This document shows positions 58,095-64,000 of a stretch of DNA of 64,000 nucleotides, piece by piece. Within the stretch, counting starts at the first letter, position 1. Each line of letters begins with the position of its first letter. The position numbers and the translations under genes were made by a program. Origin of the DNA: Streptomyces sp. VRA16 Mangrove soil. Its GTDB lineage: Bacteria > Actinomycetota > Actinomycetes > Streptomycetales > Streptomycetaceae. The DNA lies in assembly GCF_017377775.1 (NCBI RefSeq), contig NZ_JAFVLN010000005.1, forward strand, positions 310,001 to 374,000, written 5' to 3'. The notes under the pieces are model-generated. The model was given only the letters and a program-made list of their open reading frames with translations. It was not told the DNA's origin and searched no databases.

Positions 58095-59732
58095 TCACAG
58101 GTCAGTGGCGACGATGCGCGCGATGTTGCGCTCGGCGAGCGCCGTGATGGTCACGAACGGGTTCACGCTGGTGTTGCCCGGGATCAGCGCGCCGTCGATG
58201 ACGTAGAGGCCCGAATAGCCTTGCAGGCGGCCGTAGTTGTCGGTCGCCTTGTTGAGGACGGCGCCACCCAGCGGGTGGTACGTGAGGTGGTCGCCCCAGA
58301 TCTTGTACGTGCCGAAGAGGTCGGTGCGGTAGATGGTGCCCTCGGTCGCGTTGATCTTGTCGAAGATGGTTTTCGCGGCGTCGATCGACGTCTGTTTCCA
58401 CGCCTTCTGCCAGTCGAGGTCGACACCGCCGGTCGTCGGGTTGTACGTGAACTGCGCGCGGTGCGGGGTCTTGGTGATCGACAGGTAGAACGACGCGTAG
58501 GTCTCGATGCCGGTCGGCAGCGGGGCGACCTCGGCGAAGGCGCCGCCCGCGGCCCAGTTGTCGATGCCGCCCGTGGGGATGGACGCCTGGAGCGCGCCGG
58601 TGGGGTCCCAGAGGTGGTTGGCGCGGCCGCACATGACGTTGCCGTTGTCGCCCCAGCCCTTGCCGATCTCGTCGTTGAGCGCGGGCAGGGCTCCGGTGGC
58701 CTTGAGCCGGGTGAGCAGTTTGCTGGTGCCGACGCTGCCCGCGGCGAAGAAGACCCGGTCCGCGGTGATCTCCTTGGTCGCGGTGGTGGCGCCGGTGGTG
58801 TCGAGCTGGTCGATGCGGACCGTGTACCCGCCGCCGGCCGCGGGGGTCACCGAAGTCACCTTGTGCAGCGCCGATATGACGACCCGTCCGGTTGCCTTCG
58901 CCCGCGCGAGATAGGTCTTCTGCAGCGTCTTCTTGCCGTAGTTGTTGCCGTAGAGGATCTCGCCGGCGAGCGCCGACTTCGGCACCGTCCCCGCGGCCTC
59001 CTGTTCCATGTAGTCCCAGTCGTACACGTCGGGCACGAACACGAACGGGAAGCCGGAGCGCTGCGCCTGCTTACGTCCGACGCGCGCGTACTGGTAGCAG
59101 TCGGTGGTGTCGAACCAGGCCGGGTCGATGGTGCCGGTGCCGAGGCCCGCGTTGGCGCGCGGGTAGTACGTGTCGTACATCTCGGCCGGGTCCACGGACG
59201 GCAGGATCGCCGCGAAGTTCTCCCGCTTGGGCGTGACCGCCATCCCGCCGTTGACCAGCGAGCCGCCGCCGACGCCGCGGCCCTGGTAGACGACGATCCC
59301 GGCGAACTCCTCGGCGTCGAGGATGCCGGTGTGGCGGGGGACGTCCTTGTCGATCGGGAAGCCGAGGAAGTTGCTGATCGGTTGTCTGGTTCTGGTCCGC
59401 AGCCAGAAGGATCTGTAGTCGGGCTGGGTGGTGTTGGCGAAGATCTTGCCGTCGCTTCCCGGGGTGTCCCAGGCCATGCCCATCTCCACCATCTGCACGT
59501 CGACTCCGGCCTCGGCGAGCCGCAGGGCGGCGACCGAGCCGCCGTAGCCGGTGCCGACGACGAGCGCGGGGACATGGGCGCCGTCGGCGACGGCGGCCGT
59601 GGCGGTACGGGGCTGGGCCGCCGCCGCACGCCCGGTCAGGGTCGCGGCACCGAGAAGAGAACTTGTTCCTACGAGGAATCCGCGGCGGGTCAGCCCGTTG
59701 CGGGCGACTTCAGGGCGGGTGGCATCGGTCAT
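58095..59732 (-). CDS. choA: secreted cholesterol oxidase (class I)
   Basis: A 545-residue GMC flavoenzyme that oxidises cholesterol to cholest-4-en-3-one with oxygen. A Tat signal is clear (NGLTRRGFLVGTSSLLGAA). The FAD loop is VVGTGYGGSVAALRLAEAG, the catalytic glutamate lies in TGIETYASFYLSI, the histidine in YHPLGGAVL, and the asparagine in NTSVNPFVTITA. These match the Streptomyces class I enzyme with non-covalent FAD. ATG 59732 has GAGGA at 7 nt. No cholesterol side-chain genes are adjacent, so it may serve membrane-sterol attack or signalling as well as nutrition. Confidence 0.93.
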   Translation of the reverse strand: MTDATRPEVARNGLTRRGFLVGTSSLLGAATLTGRAAAAQPRTATAAVADGAHVPALVVGTGYGGSVAALRLAEAGVDVQMVEMGMAWDTPGSDGKIFANTTQPDYRSFWLRTRTRQPISNFLGFPIDKDVPRHTGILDAEEFAGIVVYQGRGVGGGSLVNGGMAVTPKRENFAAILPSVDPAEMYDTYYPRANAGLGTGTIDPAWFDTTDCYQYARVGRKQAQRSGFPFVFVPDVYDWDYMEQEAAGTVPKSALAGEILYGNNYGKKTLQKTYLARAKATGRVVISALHKVTSVTPAAGGGYTVRIDQLDTTGATTATKEITADRVFFAAGSVGTSKLLTRLKATGALPALNDEIGKGWGDNGNVMCGRANHLWDPTGALQASIPTGGIDNWAAGGAFAEVAPLPTGIETYASFYLSITKTPHRAQFTYNPTTGGVDLDWQKAWKQTSIDAAKTIFDKINATEGTIYRTDLFGTYKIWGDHLTYHPLGGAVLNKATDNYGRLQGYSGLYVIDGALIPGNTSVNPFVTITALAERNIARIVATDL

Positions 59733-59867
59733 GTCCGGTTCCTCACTCTCGTTGGAGGGGGAACGAGTTCTACTGCCGAGCGCTTGTGAAGTCGATGAAA
59801 ACCCACGGGTAATCACAGTCCGTTTCCAGCCTGATTCTCCCGATCTTGAGGGCCCGCGCCCCGGGGG

Positions 59868-60653
59868 TCAGGGAATCCGCGCGACGGCCCCGTAGACGCC
59901 GCTGGCGGTGTCCTCGGGGTCGGGCGCGTCCTCGCCCCGGTGCCACTCGGAGACCATGACCAGGCCCGGGCCGACGAGGTCGAGTCCCTCGAAGAAGCGG
60001 GCGACCTCCTCCCACGTGCGCAGGGCGAGCCGGATGCCCGCCTTCTCGTACGCCTCGTCGACCTGCCGGGACAGGTCGGGGGCCCAGTCGGAGGAGGCGT
60101 TGGTGAGGACGAGATGGCTGCCCGACGGCAGAGCCGAGACAAGCCCGCGCACGATGCCGTACGGGTCCTGGTCGTCGGTGACGAAATGCAGCAGCGCGAT
60201 CAGGGACAGGGCGACGGGCCGGTCGAAGTCGAGCACCGTGCGTGCGTGCTCGAGGATGGCGTCGGGCTCGCGCACATCACCCATGATGTAGTCGGTGGCG
60301 CCCTCGGGGGTGCCGCCCAGGAGCGCCTGCGCGTGCCGCAGCACGAGGGGGTCGTTGTCGGTGTAGACGACCCGAGCTGACGGCAGGACGCTCTGCGCTA
60401 TCTGGTGCACGTTCGGAGCGGTGGGGATGCCCGTGCCGATGTCGAGGAACTGGTCGACGCCCTGTCCCGCGAGCCAGGCGACGGCGCGCTGCATGAACTC
60501 CCGGTTCTGCCGGGCGGCGTCGCGGGCGAGCGCGGGCAGCTTGCGGCCGACGGCCTCGTCGACCGGATAGTTGTCCTTGCCGCCGAGCAGCCAGTCGTAG
60601 ACACGGGCGGGGTGCGCCCTGCTGGTGTCGATGCGGGATGCGGATGACGTCAT
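59868..60653 (-). CDS. SAM-dependent methyltransferase-like protein (DUF574 type)
   Basis: A 261-residue protein of the streptomycete SAM-methyltransferase-like family previously called DUF574. The opening RAHPARVYDWLLGGKDNYPVD and the SAM loop FLDIGTGIPT are diagnostic, followed by VVYTDNDPLVLRHAQALL. Members are abundant in Streptomyces genomes but their substrates are unknown. ATG 60653 has GAAGGAG upstream. Confidence 0.9.
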   Translation of the reverse strand: MTSSASRIDTSRAHPARVYDWLLGGKDNYPVDEAVGRKLPALARDAARQNREFMQRAVAWLAGQGVDQFLDIGTGIPTAPNVHQIAQSVLPSARVVYTDNDPLVLRHAQALLGGTPEGATDYIMGDVREPDAILEHARTVLDFDRPVALSLIALLHFVTDDQDPYGIVRGLVSALPSGSHLVLTNASSDWAPDLSRQVDEAYEKAGIRLALRTWEEVARFFEGLDLVGPGLVMVSEWHRGEDAPDPEDTASGVYGAVARIP

Positions 60654-61036
60654 GGGCGGGCTCCTTCGTCGCGAGGCGGGGTTTTCCGGGGGTGATCCGC
60701 CGGCAGTCTGCCACGCCAACTCCCCGTCATGATCGCTGCGTTGGGAATGTCTCCGGACACGGACTTGGCAGCGGGCCGTGTCGTCTGTTTCCATGACGGC
60801 GGTGCCGCGTGGCCCCGGCCAAAGAGAAATGGGCCGGCCGGACGCCGGGCGAGCACCCTGTCACTCAGGGACGACCCCATGAGTTCTTTCACCGCGCGGC
60901 ACCGACCGCGACGTGTGCGCGCCGTCTGATCTCCGCCTCGGCCTCACGCCCACCGCCTTCCTTCGGCATCGCCTTTTTGCCGCTTTCCTCGTTCCGTTCC
61001 GGCCGCGCGCCGTTCTGTCTGGAGATCCGACTCCGC
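60654..61036. other. intergenic region, no supported gene
   Basis: These 383 bases separate the methyltransferase-like gene and the deazaflavin-hemerythrin gene. Frames on both strands stay open for some length but none shows a domain. It holds the promoters of the two divergent genes. Confidence 0.35.
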
Positions 61037-61873
61037 ATGCCCGAAACACCTTCTTCCGCCCTCCCCCACCGCACCTCAGGTCAACTGCTGCTCACCACGA
61101 CGGGGGCCCGCTCGGGCCGCCCGCACACCGTTCCGCTCGGCTGCGTCCGGCACGCGGGCCGGCTGCTCGTCGTCGCCTCGAACCTCGGCTCCGACCGGCA
61201 TCCGGACTGGTACCACAACCTGCTGGCCCGCCCCGTCGTGACCGTCGAGGCCGACGGCGAGACCTTCCAGGCCGTGGCGCTGCCCGCACAGGGCGCCCGC
61301 CGCGACGCCCTCTTCGCGGCCGTCGTCCGCGCCGCTCCCGGGTACGCCGTCCACCAGGCGGCCACCTCCCGCACCCTCCCGGTGGTGATCCTCGACCGCC
61401 CCGCGACGAAGGCGACCACGACGGTGACGACGCTCGCCGGGAAACTGCTCCAGGTGCACATCTGGCTGCGCGAGCAGCTGGAGCGCGTACGCGAGGAGAC
61501 CGATGCGCACTTCGCCTCACCGGACGCCTCGGTGCCGGGCCTCGGGCTGCAGATCCGGCAGCACTGTCTGGCGTTCTGCCAGTCCCTGGAGTTCCACCAC
61601 GACAGCGAGGACGGGCACCTGTTCCCCGGGATCGCCCGGTGGCACCCGCGGTTGGCGGACGTCTTCGAGCGGCTGCGCGCCGAGCACGTCGAGGTGGCCC
61701 GCATCCAGCGGTCCCTGGCGGCCCTCCTCGACGACGTGGCGAACGCCGACCCGCGTGCCTTCCGCACGGAACTCGACCGGATGACGAAGGAACTGACCGC
61801 GCACCTCGACTACGAGGAGGAACACCTGCTGCCCGTGCTCACCGACGTGCCGTGGCCCCCGCGGGGCGCCTAG
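61037..61873 (+). CDS. deazaflavin-dependent reductase (DDN-like) fused to hemerythrin domain
   Basis: A 278-residue fusion. Residues 1-130 match the F420-dependent nitroreductase/quinone reductase (DDN) split barrel: LLTTTGARSGRPHTVPLG and SDRHPDWYHNLLARPVVTVEADG. Residues 140-275 match the HHE hemerythrin bundle, with HCLAFCQSLEFHHDSEDGHLFPGI and HLDYEEEHLLPVL giving the His/Glu di-iron ligands. A flavin-like reductase joined to an oxygen- or NO-binding di-iron domain suggests reduction of oxygen, NO or quinones. ATG 61037 lies at the homology start; GGAG is somewhat distant. Confidence 0.87.
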   Translation: MPETPSSALPHRTSGQLLLTTTGARSGRPHTVPLGCVRHAGRLLVVASNLGSDRHPDWYHNLLARPVVTVEADGETFQAVALPAQGARRDALFAAVVRAAPGYAVHQAATSRTLPVVILDRPATKATTTVTTLAGKLLQVHIWLREQLERVREETDAHFASPDASVPGLGLQIRQHCLAFCQSLEFHHDSEDGHLFPGIARWHPRLADVFERLRAEHVEVARIQRSLAALLDDVANADPRAFRTELDRMTKELTAHLDYEEEHLLPVLTDVPWPPRGA

Positions 61874-61909
61874 GCTCGCGGTGACGACGATCCTTCGGGA
61901 GGAGCCCCC

Positions 61910-62374
61910 TTGCGTGACTGGCAGACCGAGCTCGGCCTCGAACCGCACGGCGAGGGCGGCCACTTCCGGCGGATCTACACGGCCCCCGGGCAGATCGCGA
62001 CCCCGCACGGCCCGCGCGCGGCCGCCTCGTCGATCTACTACCTGCTCGACGAGCGGCAGCCGCGCGGGCTGCTGCACCGCAATCGCAGCGACATCCTGCA
62101 CTTCCTGATCGACGGCGGCCCGCTGGAGTACGTCACCGTCGACCGGGAGGGCACGCTCTCGCGCACCCTGCTCGGGCCGGACGACGAGCGGTTCCTGCTG
62201 GTGCCGGGCGGCTGGTGGAAGGCGTCACGCCTGGTGGGGCCGGCCCGGCTCGGGCTGGTGGCCGAGGTGGTCACGCCCGGGTTCGACTACGCGGACCACG
62301 AGTTCGCGACGGCCGCGGTGCTCGACGCGTTCCCCGGCCTCAGTGACGTACTGGAAGAGTTCGTACGCCGCTGA
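61910..62374 (+). CDS. cupin (DUF985) protein
   Basis: A 154-residue single cupin of the DUF985 family. EGGHFRRIYTAPG and SSIYYLLDERQPRGLLHRNRSDILHFLIDGGPLEY are the family blocks, followed by FLLVPGGWWKASRL and a C-terminal EVVTPGFDYADHEF. The start is TTG 61910, supported by GGGAGGAG 8 nt upstream. The function of the family is not established. It lies 36 nt after the deazaflavin-hemerythrin gene and may be co-transcribed. Confidence 0.87.
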   Translation: MRDWQTELGLEPHGEGGHFRRIYTAPGQIATPHGPRAAASSIYYLLDERQPRGLLHRNRSDILHFLIDGGPLEYVTVDREGTLSRTLLGPDDERFLLVPGGWWKASRLVGPARLGLVAEVVTPGFDYADHEFATAAVLDAFPGLSDVLEEFVRR

Positions 62375-62401
62375 GGCCGCGGGGACGACGGGCCTTCGCC
62401 G

Positions 62402-63364
62402 TCAGCCGAGGATGCGCACCGGGCTGCCCGCCACATACGCCTCGATGTCCTCGACGGCGCCACGGAAGTACCCCTCGTAGTTGCGGCGGGTGACATAGCC
62501 GAGGTGCGGCAGGCCGAGGAAGTTCGGCGCGGAGCGCAGCGGGTGGTCGAGCGGGAGGGGTTCGGCCTCGAAGACGTCGCTCCCCGCGCCCGCGATCCAG
62601 CCCTCGTTCAGGGCCTGGACCAGGGCGTCCTGGTCGACGATCGCGGCGCGCGAGGTGTTGACCAGGTAGGCGGTGCGGCGCATGCGCTTCAGCTCGGCGG
62701 CGCCGATCAGGCCGCGGGTGCGCTCGCTCAGCACGAGATGCACGGAGACGAAGTCGCTGGTCTCCAGGAGTTCCTCCTTGGAGGCGGCGAGGCTCGCCCC
62801 CGCCTCGGCGGCGCGCTCCTCGGTGAGGTTCCGGCTCCAGGCGGTCACGTCCATGCCGAAGGCCGCGCCGACCCGGGCGACCTTGGTGCCGATCTTCCCG
62901 AGCCCGAGGAGTCCGAGGCGGCGGCCGTGCAGATCGGCGCCGAGCGTGGACTGCCAGGGGCCGCCCGCGCGCAGGCTGTCGTTCTCGGTGACGACACCGC
63001 GGGCGAGGCCGAGCAGCAGGGCCCAGGTGAGTTCGGCCGGCGGCTCGGAGTTGCTGGGGGTGCCGCAGACCGTGACGCCGTGCGCGGCCGCGGCGGCCAG
63101 ATCGATGGCGGCGTTGCGCAGGCCCGAGGTGATCAGCAGGCGCAGCCGGGGCAGCCGGGCGAACAACTCGGCCGGGAACGGGGTGCGTTCGCGCATCACG
63201 ACGACGATCTCGCAGTCGGCGATCTCGGCCACGAGGCTGTCGTGGTCGGGGATGTACCGGTCGAGGAAGCGGACGTCGACCCGGCCCGCGAGGCTCTCCC
63301 AGTCGGCCAGCTCCCCGGCGACGTTCTGGTAGTCGTCCAGCACGGCGCAACGCAGCGTGGTCAC
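62402..63364 (-). CDS. D-isomer-specific 2-hydroxyacid dehydrogenase
   Basis: A 320-residue NAD-dependent dehydrogenase. The dinucleotide loop is LGLLGLGKIGTKVARVG; the catalytic arginine lies in VNTSRAAIVDQDAL, the glutamate in DVFEAEPLPLDHPL and the histidine in FLGLPHLGYVT. It interconverts D-2-hydroxyacids and 2-oxoacids; SerA-like C-terminal regulatory domains are absent, so it is not a standard phosphoglycerate dehydrogenase. GTG 63364 has CAGGGAG upstream. Confidence 0.9.
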   Translation of the reverse strand: MTTLRCAVLDDYQNVAGELADWESLAGRVDVRFLDRYIPDHDSLVAEIADCEIVVVMRERTPFPAELFARLPRLRLLITSGLRNAAIDLAAAAAHGVTVCGTPSNSEPPAELTWALLLGLARGVVTENDSLRAGGPWQSTLGADLHGRRLGLLGLGKIGTKVARVGAAFGMDVTAWSRNLTEERAAEAGASLAASKEELLETSDFVSVHLVLSERTRGLIGAAELKRMRRTAYLVNTSRAAIVDQDALVQALNEGWIAGAGSDVFEAEPLPLDHPLRSAPNFLGLPHLGYVTRRNYEGYFRGAVEDIEAYVAGSPVRILG

Positions 63365-63466
63365 CGGTACTCCCTGTTCACTCGGCTCATGTGATCGCCG
63401 AGCACCCTAGTACGGCGCTCGTGTGGCGGTCGTGCCGCACCCGGGGTACCCAGGAAGGAGCAGCTC

Positions 63467-63754
63467 ATGACCCGACCCCCACGGGAGGTGGCGGCTGTGC
63501 CCCGAGCGCAGATCAAGGACGAGAAGACGTATCAGGCCCTGCGACGGGAGGGGGCGAGCAAGGAGAAGGCGGCCCGGATCGCCAATGACGCGGCCCGATC
63601 GTCACGCTCCGCTACCGGCCGCAAGGGCGGAAAGGCGGGCGCGTACGAGGACCGGACGAAGGACGACCTGTACCGCGAGGCCAGGAAGATCGGCATCGAC
63701 GGACGCTCGCAGATGACCAAGGACGAGCTCATCAAGGCGCTGCGCGACCACTAG
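63467..63754 (+). CDS. Rho N-terminal-like domain small protein
   Basis: A 95-residue basic protein. The first half (IKDEKTYQALRREGASKEKAARIANDAARSS) is a conserved small-protein segment, and the C-terminal 35 residues (DRTKDDLYREARKIGIDGRSQMTKDELIKALR) are a Rho-N/SAP-like helix-extended-loop-helix that can bind nucleic acid. ATG 63467 has GAAGGAG 6-7 nt upstream. Streptomycetes carry such proteins in stress-related settings; the exact role is unknown. Confidence 0.85.
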   Translation: MTRPPREVAAVPRAQIKDEKTYQALRREGASKEKAARIANDAARSSRSATGRKGGKAGAYEDRTKDDLYREARKIGIDGRSQMTKDELIKALRDH

Positions 63755-63768
63755 CGCGAACCTCTCCC

Positions 63769-63799
63769 GAGCCCCGGACGCCCCTGGCGTCCGGGGCTC
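63769..63799 (+). terminator. intrinsic terminator after the Rho-N gene
   Basis: GAGCCCCGGACGCC (63769-63782) pairs perfectly with 63786-63799 around a 3-nt loop, 14 nt after the stop codon. Confidence 0.8.
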
Positions 63800-63852
63800 T
63801 TCGTCGTGCCCGACGGAATGCCGTGGGGCGGAAGTCGGTACGGACGAATCCC

Positions 63853-63881
63853 TTGACGCCTCTTCCACGCACCCCTTAAAT
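63853..63881 (+). promoter_or_regulatory. candidate promoter for a gene beyond the window
   Basis: TTGACG (63853-63858) and TTAAAT (63876-63881) are spaced by 17 nt in an A+T-richer stretch. No complete gene follows before the window ends; an ATG at 63983 could begin one. Confidence 0.4.
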
Positions 63882-64000
63882 CAACCCTTGAACTCATCGC
63901 ACCACGCGCACCTCCCTTGTCTTCACTTTCTGGCGTGTCAGAGACAGGCACGATCCCCCTACCCGAAGTGACGTGATGCCTCATGCGCAGTTCACACCGT

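Noticed and set aside
60654..61036. Short frames between methyltransferase-like and DDN-hemerythrin genes
   Set aside because: Translations are basic and low-complexity with no family similarity; the region is better explained as divergent promoters.

Overview
This 64 kb window is very GC-rich and gene-dense. Its codons nearly always end in G or C, GTG starts are common, and many of its families are typical of Streptomyces: several SpoIIE-type phosphatases, DUF5133, DUF5709, DUF6629, a PucR regulator, BMP-type ABC transport, a Tat-exported cholesterol oxidase and a roadblock protein. I read it as chromosomal DNA of a Streptomyces or close relative. I saw no rRNA, tRNA, CRISPR array or intact transposase gene. 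About 58 protein genes can be supported, plus a decayed AraC-type regulator.

Layout. 1-8.8 kb: the end of a LysR regulator, an acyl-CoA oxidase-like flavoprotein, a PPOX protein, a roadblock protein, an ArsR regulator behind a perfect 20-bp palindrome, an alpha/beta hydrolase relative that lacks its nucleophile serine, Dps, and small proteins including two acetyltransferases. 8.9-13.4 kb: a NAD-dependent DNA ligase and a transporter-phosphatase fusion. 13.5-19.8 kb: a PucR regulator followed by a three-gene cassette (DapDC-like PLP enzyme, permease, D-aminoacylase) that suggests use of D-amino acids or N-acyl-D-amino acids. 19.8-25.1 kb: a PAS/GAF/SpoIIE/ATPase signalling protein, a DUF1206 membrane protein, a 4-hydroxybenzoate hydroxylase and an ornithine-cyclodeaminase relative. 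25.2-31 kb: a BMP/ABC nucleoside-type importer with a divergent GntR regulator. 31.2-35.3 kb: a glutaminase fused to STAS and cNMP-like domains, DinB, an iron-sulfur protein and another membrane SpoIIE phosphatase. 35.4-39.5 kb: a QuiC-type 3-dehydroshikimate dehydratase, TetR and MFS cassette whose two outer promoters share an operator-like sequence. 39.6-48.5 kb: a secreted DUF1906 protein, small membrane and acidic proteins, a secreted Kre9/KNH-fold protein and a MarR-FUSC efflux operon. 48.6-64 kb: the AraC remnant broken by 44-bp tandem repeats, a membrane-tethered PstS-like receptor, an XRE-cupin/BenE pair with a strong operator, a glutamine amidotransferase, a fructosamine-kinase-like protein, a reductase/CMD pair, cholesterol oxidase, a methyltransferase, a deazaflavin reductase-hemerythrin fusion, a cupin, a 2-hydroxyacid dehydrogenase and a Rho-N domain protein.

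The genes share two themes. One is aromatic-acid metabolism: PobA and QuiC both make protocatechuate, BenE-type and MHS-type carriers could import precursors, and a MarR-controlled FUSC exporter could remove excess. The other is partner-switching style signalling: three different SpoIIE phosphatases and a STAS domain on a glutaminase.

The most unusual structures are a 120-bp inverted-repeat mobile element with two relics, each sitting at the TGA stop codon of a gene; the 6 x 44-bp repeat array in the AraC remnant; eight genes with a TANNNT box at a fixed 6-7 nt before the start codon (leaderless signature); and several strong operator palindromes.
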